Shown: positions 48,239 to 55,872 of the stretch, one piece after another | Numbering within the stretch: position 1 is the stretch's first letter | How the letters are laid out: each line of letters opens with the position of its first letter | Assembly (NCBI RefSeq): GCF_004795015.1 | Contig: NZ_SSBI01000055.1 | Coordinates: 1-55,872 of the forward strand | From: Streptomyces sp. A1277 | GTDB lineage: Bacteria > Actinomycetota > Actinomycetes > Streptomycetales > Streptomycetaceae | DNA length: 55,872 nucleotides | Reading direction: 5' to 3' | The notes under the pieces: model-generated | Told to the model about the DNA's origin: nothing | Seen by the model: the letters and a program-made list of their open reading frames with translations, nothing else | Database searches by the model: none | Position numbers and translations under genes: made by a program

Positions 48239-50191
48239 ATGAACGCAGAGAACCTGATTGCGCTGCTCGTCGCGGCGCCCCTGCTCGGAGCGGCGGTGCT
48301 GCTCTGCGGCGGCCGCCGCCTCGACCGCGCCGGGCACTGGATCGGCACCGTGCTCGCCGCCGCCTCGTTCGTCGTGGCCGTGGTGCTCTTCACCGACATG
48401 CTCGGCAAGGGCGCCGAGGACCGGGCGCTGCACCAGAAGCTGTTCAGCTGGATTCCGGTCGAGGGCTTCCAGGCCGACGTGGCCTTCCAGCTCGACCAGC
48501 TGTCGATGACCTTCGTCCTGCTGATCACCGGTGTGGGCACGCTGATCCACATCTACTCGATCGGCTACATGGAGCACGACGAGCGCCGGCGCCGCTTCTT
48601 CGGCTATCTGAACCTGTTCCTCGCGGCGATGCTGATCCTGGTCATCGCCGACAACTACCTGCTGCTGTACGTCGGGTGGGAGGGCGTCGGTCTGGCGTCG
48701 TACCTGCTCATCGGCTTCTGGCAGCACAAGCCCAGCGCGGCCACCGCCGCGAAGAAGGCGTTCCTGGTCAACCGGGTCGGCGACATGGGCCTGTCGATCG
48801 CGATCATGCTGATGTTCACCACGTTCGGCACGTTCGCCTTCGGCCCCGTCCTGGAGGCGACCGGCCAGACGGGCGAGGGCAAGCTGACGGCGATCGGCCT
48901 GATGCTGCTGCTGGCCGCCTGCGGCAAGTCCGCCCAGGTGCCGCTGCAGTCCTGGCTCGGTGACGCGATGGAGGGCCCGACCCCGGTCTCGGCCCTGATC
49001 CACGCCGCCACCATGGTCACCGCCGGCGTCTACCTCATCGTCCGCTCCGGCGCCATCTTCAACGCCGCCCCGGACGCCCAGCTGGTCGTCGTGGTCGTCG
49101 GTGCGGTCACGCTGATCTTCGGTGCGATCGTCGGTTGCGCGAAGGACGACATCAAGAAGGCCCTCGCCGGTTCCACCATGTCGCAGATCGGCTACATGAT
49201 CCTGGCCGCCGGGCTCGGCCCGATCGGCTACGTCTTCGCGATCATGCACCTGGTGACGCACGGCTTCTTCAAGGCCGGGCTCTTCCTCGGCGCCGGTTCG
49301 GTCATGCACGGCATGAACGACGAGGTGGACATGCGGAAGTACGGTGGCCTGCGGAAGTACATGCCGGTCACCTTCGTCACCTTCGGGCTCGGCTACCTCG
49401 CGATCATCGGCTTCCCCGGCCTGTCCGGCTTCTTCTCCAAGGACAAGATCATCGAGGCGGCCTTCGCCAAGGGCGGCACCGAGGGCTGGATCCTCGGCGC
49501 CGTGACGCTGCTGGGCGCCGCGATCACCGCGTTCTACATGACGCGCGTGATGCTGCTGACGTTCTTCGGCGAGGAGCGCTGGCGCCGCACCCCGACGCCG
49601 TCCCCGGACGCGCCGGACGTCGAGCCGGCCGCCGAGACGCGCGGCGAGCACGCGGAGCCCCACCCGCACGAGTCCCCGAAGTCCATGACCATCCCCATGA
49701 TCGTCCTGGCCTTCGGCTCGGTCTTCGCCGGCGGCTTCTTCTCCATCGGCGACCGCTTCCTGCACTGGCTGGAGCCCGTCACCGGCCACGACCACGGGGA
49801 CGCCCCGGTCGGCGCGACCACCGTCACCGCCGCCACCATGGTGGTGCTCGTCGTCGGCGTCGCCATCGCCTGGGCGATGTACGGCCGCAAGCCGGTGCCC
49901 GTGGTCGCCCCGCGCGGCTCGCTGCTCACCCGGGCCGCCCGCCGCGATCTCCTCCAGGACGACTTCAACCACGTGGTCCTGGTCCGCGGCGGCGAGCACC
50001 TGACCCGCTCCCTGGTCTACGTCGACCACACCCTGGTCGACGGCGTCGTCAACGGCACGGCCGCCACCATGGGCGGGCTCTCCGGCCGGCTGCGCAAACT
50101 GCAGAACGGCTACGCCCGCTCCTACGCGGTCTCGATGTTCGGCGGTACGGCGGTTCTCATCGCCGCGACCCTGCTGATGAGGGCGGTCTGA
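48239..50191 (+). CDS. nuoL: NADH-quinone oxidoreductase subunit L
   Basis: 650 aa, ATG with AGAGGGG upstream. An antiporter-like subunit with about 15-16 helices: YMEHDERRRRFFGYLNLFLAAMLILV, VGWEGVGLASYLLIGFW (channel Glu), AFLVNRVGDMG, and QSWLGDAMEGPTPVSALIHAATMVTAGVYL (channel Lys region). A Pro/Glu/His-rich loop insertion (about residues 448-482) interrupts the C-terminal part. The long lateral helix should be near the end. It is four bases from nuoM. Confidence 0.96.
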   Translation: MNAENLIALLVAAPLLGAAVLLCGGRRLDRAGHWIGTVLAAASFVVAVVLFTDMLGKGAEDRALHQKLFSWIPVEGFQADVAFQLDQLSMTFVLLITGVGTLIHIYSIGYMEHDERRRRFFGYLNLFLAAMLILVIADNYLLLYVGWEGVGLASYLLIGFWQHKPSAATAAKKAFLVNRVGDMGLSIAIMLMFTTFGTFAFGPVLEATGQTGEGKLTAIGLMLLLAACGKSAQVPLQSWLGDAMEGPTPVSALIHAATMVTAGVYLIVRSGAIFNAAPDAQLVVVVVGAVTLIFGAIVGCAKDDIKKALAGSTMSQIGYMILAAGLGPIGYVFAIMHLVTHGFFKAGLFLGAGSVMHGMNDEVDMRKYGGLRKYMPVTFVTFGLGYLAIIGFPGLSGFFSKDKIIEAAFAKGGTEGWILGAVTLLGAAITAFYMTRVMLLTFFGEERWRRTPTPSPDAPDVEPAAETRGEHAEPHPHESPKSMTIPMIVLAFGSVFAGGFFSIGDRFLHWLEPVTGHDHGDAPVGATTVTAATMVVLVVGVAIAWAMYGRKPVPVVAPRGSLLTRAARRDLLQDDFNHVVLVRGGEHLTRSLVYVDHTLVDGVVNGTAATMGGLSGRLRKLQNGYARSYAVSMFGGTAVLIAATLLMRAV

Positions 50192-50195
50192 TCCC

Positions 50196-51767
50196 ATGTC
50201 CTTTCCCCTCCTGACAGCGACGGCGGCGCTCCCGGCGATCGGCGCGGTCGCCACCGCCGCCGTCCCGGCGGCCCGGCGCACCGCGGCCAAATGGCTGGCG
50301 CTGGTCTTCTCGCTGGCCACGCTCGTCCTGGCGGGCATCGCGCTCGCCCGCTTCGAGCCCGGCGGCGACCGCTTCCAGCTCACCGAATCGCACGCCTGGA
50401 TCAAGGACTTCGGCGTCCGCTACGAACTGGGCGTGGACGGCATCGGCCTGGCGCTCATGGCACTCACCGCCCTGCTGATCCCCTTCGTCATCCTGGCCGG
50501 CTGGCACGACGCCGACCCCCTGGAGACGCAGTCCTCCCGCTGGCGGCCCACCCAGGGCTTCTTCGCCCTGATCCTGATGGTCGAAGCGATGGTGATCCTC
50601 TCCTTCGAGGCCACCGACGTCTTCCTCTTCTACATCCTGTTCGAAGCCATGCTCATCCCGATGTACTTCCTCATCGGCGGCTTCGGGGACCGGGCGCACT
50701 CCGGCAGCGACGAGAACGCGGCGGCGCAACGCTCGTACGCCGCGGTCAAGTTCCTCCTCTACAACCTGGTCGGCGGCCTCATCATGCTGGCCGCGGTGAT
50801 CGGCCTGTACGTGGTCGCGGGCTCGTTCTCGCTCTCCGAGATCGCCGAGGCCCGCGCCAACGGCTCGCTCTCCATGGCGACCGGCACCGAGCGGTGGTTG
50901 TTCCTCGGGTTCTTCTTCGCCTTCGCGGTGAAGGCCCCGCTGTGGCCGCTGCACACCTGGCTGCCCAACGCCATGGGCGAGGCGACCTCCCCGGTCGCCG
51001 TGCTGATCACCGCCGTCGTGGACAAGGTCGGCACCTTCGCGATGCTCCGCTTCTGCCTCCAGCTCTTCCCGGAGGCCAGCAAGTGGGCGACGCCGGTGAT
51101 CCTGGTCCTGGCGCTGATCAGCATCGTGTACGGGGCGCTGCTCGCGGTCGGCCAGCGCGACATCAAGCGGCTGATCGCCTACGCGTCCATCTCGCACTTC
51201 GGCTTCATCGTGCTGGGCATCTTCGCGATGACCAGCCAGGGCCAGTCGGGCGCGACGCTGTACATGGTCAACCACGGCATCTCGACGGCCGCGCTGATGC
51301 TGGTGGCGGGCTTCCTGATCACCCGGCGCGGCTCGCGCCTCATCTCCGACTACGGCGGGGTGCAGAAGGTGGCCCCGGTCCTGGCCGGCACCTTCCTGAT
51401 CGGCGGCCTGGCCACGCTGTCGCTGCCGGGGCTCGCCCCGTTCGTCAGCGAGTTCCTGGTCCTGGTCGGCGCGTTCGCCGCGTATCCGGCGGCCGGCATC
51501 ATCGCCACCACCGGCATCGTGCTCGCCGCGATCTACGTCCTGGTCCTCTACCAGCGCACCATGACCGGACCGGTCAAGGCCGAGGTGCAGGGCATGGCGG
51601 ACCTCAAGGTCCGTGAGCTCGCGGTGGTCGTCCCGCTGATCGCGCTGCTGCTCTTCCTGGGTGTCTACCCGAAGCCGCTGACGGACATCGTCAACCCGGC
51701 GGTGCGGCACACCATGTCGGACGTACAGAAGAAGGACCCCCAGCCCGAGGTGGAGGCCGCCAAGTGA
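50196..51767 (+). CDS. nuoM: NADH-quinone oxidoreductase subunit M
   Basis: 523 aa. An antiporter-like subunit with about 14 helices: FYILFEAMLIPMYFLIGGFG (channel Glu), FFFAFAVKAPLWPLHTWLPNAMGEATSPVAVLITAVVDKVGTFAMLRF, RDIKRLIAYASISHFGFIVLG. It pumps protons in the membrane arm. C-terminal tail of charged residues. GTGA overlap with nuoN. Confidence 0.96.
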   Translation: MSFPLLTATAALPAIGAVATAAVPAARRTAAKWLALVFSLATLVLAGIALARFEPGGDRFQLTESHAWIKDFGVRYELGVDGIGLALMALTALLIPFVILAGWHDADPLETQSSRWRPTQGFFALILMVEAMVILSFEATDVFLFYILFEAMLIPMYFLIGGFGDRAHSGSDENAAAQRSYAAVKFLLYNLVGGLIMLAAVIGLYVVAGSFSLSEIAEARANGSLSMATGTERWLFLGFFFAFAVKAPLWPLHTWLPNAMGEATSPVAVLITAVVDKVGTFAMLRFCLQLFPEASKWATPVILVLALISIVYGALLAVGQRDIKRLIAYASISHFGFIVLGIFAMTSQGQSGATLYMVNHGISTAALMLVAGFLITRRGSRLISDYGGVQKVAPVLAGTFLIGGLATLSLPGLAPFVSEFLVLVGAFAAYPAAGIIATTGIVLAAIYVLVLYQRTMTGPVKAEVQGMADLKVRELAVVVPLIALLLFLGVYPKPLTDIVNPAVRHTMSDVQKKDPQPEVEAAK

Positions 51768-53428
51768 GCGCAACAGCTGTCCACAGTCTGTGGACGACGG
51801 CGAGCGGGGTGACAACTGCCGCTCCGGACGAGAAGTTCAAGGCCCCGGTCATCGAGTACACCCAGCTGACCCCGGTCCTGATCGTGATCGGCGTCGCCGT
51901 CCTCGGCGTGCTCGTCGAGGCATTCGTGCCGCGTCGGGCCCGCTACTACACGCAGGTCTTCCTGACCGTCGTCGCCCTGGTCGCCGCGTTCGCCGCGGTG
52001 GTCGGCCTGGCGGCCGGCGGGTACGGGACGACCAAGGCGCACATCGCCGCGATGGGCGCCATCGCCGTCGACGGACCCGCCCTGTTCCTCCAGGGCGTCA
52101 TCCTGCTGACGTCGCTGGTCGCCGTCTTCACCTTCGCGGAACGGCGGCTCGACCCGGAGTCGCACGGCAACAGGGTGGACTCCTTCGCGGCGCAGGCCGC
52201 CTCCGTGCCCGGCAGCGACAGCGAGAAGGCCGCGGTCAGGGCCGGATTCACCACCACCGAGGTCTTCCCGCTCGTCCTGTTCTCGGTGGCCGGCATGCTG
52301 GTCTTCCCGGCGGCCAACGACCTGCTGACGCTGTTCGTGGCCCTGGAGGTCTTCTCCCTCCCGCTCTACCTCCTGTGCGCCGTCGCCCGCCGCAAGCGGC
52401 TGATGTCGCAGGAGGCGGCCGTGAAGTACTTCCTGCTCGGCGCGTTCTCCTCGGCGTTCCTGCTCTTCGGGATCGCCCTCCTCTACGGGTACGCGGGCTC
52501 CGTCTCGTACGCCCAGATCGCCACCGTGGTCGACGGCTCCATCCAGAAGATCGACCCGGCGCTCGCCGGCACCATGGGCAACGACGCGCTGCTGCTCATC
52601 GGTGGCGCGATGATCCTGACCGGCCTGCTCTTCAAGGTCGGCGCCGTCCCGTTCCACATGTGGACCCCGGACGTCTACCAGGGCGCCCCCACCCCGGTCA
52701 CCGGCTTCATGGCCGCGGCCACGAAGGTCGCCGCGTTCGGCGCGCTGCTGCGCCTGCTGTACGTGGTGCTGCCGGGCCTCACCTGGGACCTGCGGCCGGT
52801 CATGTGGGGCATCGCGATCGTCACGATGGTGGGCGGCGCGGTCGTCGCCATCACCCAGACCGACATCAAGCGGCTGCTGGCGTACTCCTCGATCGCGCAC
52901 GCCGGGTTCATCCTCGCCGGTGTCATCGCGGCCACCCCCGACGGCATCTCGTCCGTCCTCTTCTACCTCGGCACGTACTCCTTCGTGACGGTCGGCGCCT
53001 TCGCCGTCGTCACGCTGGTGCGGGACGCGGGCGGCGAGGCGACGCACCTGTCGAAGTGGGCCGGGCTCGGCCGGCGCTCGCCGCTGGTCGCCGCGGTCTT
53101 CGCGGTGTTCCTGCTGGCCTTCGCCGGCATCCCGCTCACCTCGGGCTTCTCCGGCAAGTTCGCGGTGTTCAAGGCGGCGGCGGACGGCGGCGCGGGCGGC
53201 CTGGTCGTGGTCGGTGTGATCTCCTCGGCGATCGCCGCGTTCTTCTACATCCGGGTCATCGTGCTGATGTTCTTCAGCGAGCCGAAGGCGGACGGCCCCA
53301 CGGTCGCCGTCCCGTCCCCGCTGACGATGACCACGATCGCGATCGGCGTGGCCGTCACCGTGGTGCTGGGCGTGGCCCCGCAGTACTTCCTGGACCTGGC
53401 GAGCCAGGCCGGGGTGTTCGTGAGGTAG
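51764..53428 (+). CDS. nuoN: NADH-quinone oxidoreductase subunit N
   Basis: 554 aa, GTG 51764. The third antiporter-like subunit with about 14 helices: FVALEVFSLPLYLLCAVARRKRLMSQEAAVKYFLLGAFSSAFLLFG, KVGAVPFHMWTPDVYQGAPTPVTGFMAAATKVAAFGALLRL, TDIKRLLAYSSIAHAGFIL. A soluble insertion (HGNRVDSFAAQAASVPGSDSEKAAVRAG) stands between early helices. Last gene of the operon; a strong hairpin follows 21 bases after the stop. Confidence 0.96.
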   Translation: MSATAVHSLWTTASGVTTAAPDEKFKAPVIEYTQLTPVLIVIGVAVLGVLVEAFVPRRARYYTQVFLTVVALVAAFAAVVGLAAGGYGTTKAHIAAMGAIAVDGPALFLQGVILLTSLVAVFTFAERRLDPESHGNRVDSFAAQAASVPGSDSEKAAVRAGFTTTEVFPLVLFSVAGMLVFPAANDLLTLFVALEVFSLPLYLLCAVARRKRLMSQEAAVKYFLLGAFSSAFLLFGIALLYGYAGSVSYAQIATVVDGSIQKIDPALAGTMGNDALLLIGGAMILTGLLFKVGAVPFHMWTPDVYQGAPTPVTGFMAAATKVAAFGALLRLLYVVLPGLTWDLRPVMWGIAIVTMVGGAVVAITQTDIKRLLAYSSIAHAGFILAGVIAATPDGISSVLFYLGTYSFVTVGAFAVVTLVRDAGGEATHLSKWAGLGRRSPLVAAVFAVFLLAFAGIPLTSGFSGKFAVFKAAADGGAGGLVVVGVISSAIAAFFYIRVIVLMFFSEPKADGPTVAVPSPLTMTTIAIGVAVTVVLGVAPQYFLDLASQAGVFVR

Positions 53429-53449
53429 CCGGCAACTGTTGTCGGACGG

Positions 53450-53484
53450 CGCCGGACGGGCTTGGAAGTCAAGCCCGTCCGGCG
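53450..53484. terminator. nuo operon terminator (GCCGGACGGGC hairpin family)
   Basis: CGCCGGACGGGCTT (53450-53463) pairs perfectly with AAGCCCGTCCGGCG (53471-53484), 7-base loop, 21 bases after the nuoN stop. It shares its core with the hairpins at 1526-1630 and 8218-8259. Confidence 0.85.
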
Positions 53485-53557
53485 TTGTCGTAGGCGGCGC
53501 CTATCGTGGCAGGGGAGAGCGCTGGGACGCAGCGGGACCGGTACGGGGGACAGAGCG

Positions 53558-55699
53558 ATGAGCGGGACGGGCGTGACGGGCATGACCACGGAAGTGACCA
53601 CGGGCGGGGCCGCCGGGGCGACGGAGAGCGAGGCGCGGCGGACCCTGCACCGCGTCTTCGGCTACGAGGCGTTCCGCGGCGAGCAGGAAGCGGTGGTCGA
53701 CCATGTGGTGGCCGGCGGGGACGCCGTCGTGCTCATGCCGACCGGTGGCGGCAAGTCCCTCTGCTACCAGATCCCGGCCCTGGTCCGCCGGGGCACCGGC
53801 ATCGTGATCTCCCCGCTGATCGCCCTCATGCAGGACCAGGTGGACGCGCTGCGCGCGCTCGGCGTGCGGGCCGGCTTCATCAACTCCACGCAGGACTTCG
53901 ACGAGCGCCGCTCGATGGAGTCCCAGTTCGTGGCCGGCGAGCTGGACCTGCTCTACCTGGCCCCGGAGCGGCTGCGGCTGGACGCCACGCTCGCCCTGCT
54001 CTCCCGGGGCGAGATCTCCGTCTTCGCCATCGACGAGGCGCACTGCGTCGCCCAGTGGGGCCACGACTTCCGCCCCGACTACCTCGCCCTGTCCGTACTC
54101 GGCGAGCGCTGGCCCGACGTGCCGCGCATCGCCCTGACGGCCACCGCGACCGGCGCCACGCACCGCGAGATCACCCAGCGCCTCGGCATGCCCGACGCCA
54201 GGCACTTCGTGGCCGGCTTCGACCGGCCCAACATCCAGTACCGGATCGTGGGGAAGGCCGACCCGAAGAAGCAGCTGCTCTCCTTCCTCAAGGAGGAGCA
54301 CGCCGGGGACGCGGGCATCGTCTACTGCCTCTCCCGCGCCTCCACGGAGAAGACCGCCGAGTACCTCTGCCGCAACGGCATCGAGGCCGTCCCGTACCAC
54401 GCGGGCCTGGACGCCGGGACCCGCGCGGTCCACCAGTCCCGCTTCCTGCGCGAGGAGGGCCTCGTCGTCGTCGCGACGATCGCCTTCGGCATGGGCATCG
54501 ACAAGCCGGACGTCCGCTTCGTCGCCCACCTGGACCTGCCGAAGTCCGTCGAGGGCTACTACCAGGAGACCGGCCGGGCCGGCCGCGACGGCGCCCCCTC
54601 CACGGCCTGGATGGCGTACGGCCTCCAGGACGTCGTCCAGCAGCGCAAGCTCATCCAGGGCGGTGAGGGCGACGAGGCGTTCCGCCGCCGGGCCGCCTCC
54701 CACCTGGACTCCATGCTGGCCTTGTGCGAGACCGCCCAGTGCCGCCGCGCCCAGCTGCTGACGTACTTCGGCCAGGAGCCCGCCGCCGCCTCCTGCGGCA
54801 ACTGCGACACCTGCCTCACCCCGCCCGAGACCTGGGACGGCACGGTGGCCGCCCAGAAGCTGCTGTCCACGGTGGTGCGGCTGAAGCGGGAGCGCGGGCA
54901 GAAGTTCGGCGCCGGCCAGATCATCGACATCCTGCTCGGCCGCCGCACGGCCAAGGTCATCCAGTTCGACCACGACCAGCTCTCGGTCTTCGGCATCGGC
55001 GAGGAGCTGGCCGAGGCGGAGTGGCGCGGCGTCGTCCGCCAGCTCCTCGCCCAGGGCCTCCTGGCCGTCGAGGGCGAGTACGGCACGCTGGTCCTCACCG
55101 AGGAGAGCGCCACCGTCCTCGGCCGGCAGCGCGAGGTCCAGCTCCGCAAGGAGCCGAAGAAGCCGACGGCCTCCCGCTCGTCGTCCGCCCGGGGCGAGCG
55201 CAAGGGCAAGGCGGCCGTGGCCGCCGACCTCCCGGAGACGGCCGTCCCGGTCTTCGAGGCCCTGCGCGCCTGGCGCGCCGCCCAGGCCAAGGAGCTGGGC
55301 CTCCCGGCCTACGTGATCTTCCACGACGCGACCCTGCGCGAGATCGCGACGGTCCGCCCCTCGACGCTCGGCGAGCTGGGCGGGATCAGCGGCCTGGGCG
55401 AGAAGAAGCTCGCGACGTACGGGGAGGGCGTGCTGGAGGTCCTGGCGGGCCTGCCGGACGAGGCGGAAGCCGCAGCCCCCACGGAGGCACCCCCGGCCCC
55501 GGCCCCCGAGGCCCCGGCCCCGGCCCCGGCCCGGGTGCCCGCCCCGGCTGCCGCACCTGCCCCCGCACCTGCCCCCGCACCTGCCCCCGCACCTGCCCCC
55601 GCCCTGGCCCCCGCGCCCGCCGCCACCGGGGCCCCGGCCCCCGCGCCCGCCGACGACTCCGAGTTCGGCTGGGACGAGGAGCCGCCGGAGTGGGAGTGA
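53558..55699 (+). CDS. recQ: ATP-dependent DNA helicase RecQ
   Basis: 713 aa from ATG 53558 (GGGGGA seven bases upstream); the frame is open further upstream without a better start. Helicase motifs: PTGGGKSLCYQ (Walker A), AIDEAHCVAQWGHDFRPDY (DEAH and aromatic-rich loop), TATAT, FGMGIDKPDVRFV, QETGRAGRDG. Then the RQC zinc motif (CRRAQLLTYFG...CGNCDTC) and an HRDC domain (about 570-650: ALRAWRAAQAKELGLPAYVIF). The C-terminus is a long Ala-Pro repeat followed by an acidic/aromatic end (DDSEFGWDEEPPEWE), the sort of tail that could bind SSB or another partner. It unwinds DNA in repair and recombination. Confidence 0.93.
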   Translation: MSGTGVTGMTTEVTTGGAAGATESEARRTLHRVFGYEAFRGEQEAVVDHVVAGGDAVVLMPTGGGKSLCYQIPALVRRGTGIVISPLIALMQDQVDALRALGVRAGFINSTQDFDERRSMESQFVAGELDLLYLAPERLRLDATLALLSRGEISVFAIDEAHCVAQWGHDFRPDYLALSVLGERWPDVPRIALTATATGATHREITQRLGMPDARHFVAGFDRPNIQYRIVGKADPKKQLLSFLKEEHAGDAGIVYCLSRASTEKTAEYLCRNGIEAVPYHAGLDAGTRAVHQSRFLREEGLVVVATIAFGMGIDKPDVRFVAHLDLPKSVEGYYQETGRAGRDGAPSTAWMAYGLQDVVQQRKLIQGGEGDEAFRRRAASHLDSMLALCETAQCRRAQLLTYFGQEPAAASCGNCDTCLTPPETWDGTVAAQKLLSTVVRLKRERGQKFGAGQIIDILLGRRTAKVIQFDHDQLSVFGIGEELAEAEWRGVVRQLLAQGLLAVEGEYGTLVLTEESATVLGRQREVQLRKEPKKPTASRSSSARGERKGKAAVAADLPETAVPVFEALRAWRAAQAKELGLPAYVIFHDATLREIATVRPSTLGELGGISGLGEKKLATYGEGVLEVLAGLPDEAEAAAPTEAPPAPAPEAPAPAPARVPAPAAAPAPAPAPAPAPAPAPALAPAPAATGAPAPAPADDSEFGWDEEPPEWE
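55552..55602 (+). repeat. 12-bp repeats encoding the RecQ Ala-Pro tail
   Basis: GCACCTGCCCCC-type units repeat at least four times and give the (Ala-Pro)n stretch. Multiples of three, so copy number can change without loss of frame. Confidence 0.8.
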
Positions 55700-55740
55700 C
55701 GCGGGCCGAGTCGTTCAGCGCGGCCACCGCCCGCTCGGCG

Positions 55741-55872
55741 TACCCGGCCCGTACCCGGCCCGTACCCGGCCCGTACCCGGCCCGTACCCGGCCCGTACCC
55801 GGCCCGTACCCGGCCCGTACCCGGCCCGTACCCGGCCCGTACCCGGCCCGTACCCGGCCCGTACCCGGCCCG
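55741..55872. repeat. Twelve perfect 11-bp tandem repeats at the window end
   Basis: TACCCGGCCCG is repeated exactly 12 times up to the last base and may continue outside. The unit is not a multiple of three. A GTG at 55696 overlapping the recQ stop (GTGA) opens a frame through the repeat on the plus strand (giving an 11-residue period, YPARTRPVPGP), and a minus-strand frame would end near 55715. Whether either is a gene cannot be decided here. Confidence 0.9.

Noticed and set aside
55741..55872. CRISPR array
   Set aside because: The units are directly adjacent with no spacers and only 11 bases long.

Overview
The window is chromosomal DNA from a Streptomyces or very close relative. The grounds are very high GC with strong G/C third-codon bias, frequent GTG starts, an AfsK/AfsR/AfsS-type regulatory locus, futalosine-route menaquinone genes, WhiJ-type helix-turn-helix (DUF5753)/DUF397/ATPase modules, and a 14-gene nuo operon preceded by a Rex-like operator.

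Layout. (1) 1-11345, afs locus: the 3' end of an afsK-like kinase gene (PQQ propeller part only), two small envelope proteins, a thiolase/DUF35/enoyl-CoA hydratase operon divergent from an acyl-CoA synthetase, a PIN-domain toxin-antitoxin pair, then afsS and afsR on the minus strand. A CTGACGGTT(A/C)GTCAG palindrome lies in front of the acyl-CoA genes and again in front of the amidohydrolase at 11577, which suggests one small catabolic regulon. (2) 11577-26650, core genes: amidohydrolase, MerR regulator, cold-shock protein with a structured leader, mqnA, a membrane Ser/Thr kinase, mqnC, an amidohydrolase-like remnant protein, a SigE-type ECF sigma operon with a membrane protein and two metzincin-like DUF3152 proteins, menG, a large zinc-ribbon membrane protein, and a geranylgeranyl-reductase-family flavoprotein (probably menaquinone reductase MenJ).

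(3) 26.7-35.4 kb, accessory island, parts of it with lower GC: two copies of a regulatory module (hypothetical ORF, DUF397, HTH-DUF5753, divergent ATPase). Between them is a five-gene set: a 68-aa Cys-containing protein, a DUF6879 protein, an XRE regulator, a GRDP-like protein and a methyltransferase. The two copies are mosaic. The ATPase genes and the hypothetical ORFs are nearly identical, but the HTH/DUF397 genes and the operator regions are diverged. Copy 2 keeps only deleted remnants of the GRDP-like and methyltransferase genes. No integrase, transposase or tRNA gene was seen at the edges.

(4) 35.6-55.9 kb: an NlpC/P60 hydrolase, an 0.8-kb intergenic region with the nuo promoter and Rex site, the complete nuoA-N operon for proton-pumping NADH:menaquinone oxidoreductase (most genes overlap by 1-8 bases), a recQ helicase gene, and a 12 x 11-bp tandem repeat running to the window edge.

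Functionally the window links menaquinone synthesis (mqnA, mqnC, menG, probably menJ) with the main menaquinone-reducing complex (nuo), and an antibiotic/development regulator (afsK-afsR-afsS) with a mosaic family of WhiJ-like regulators.
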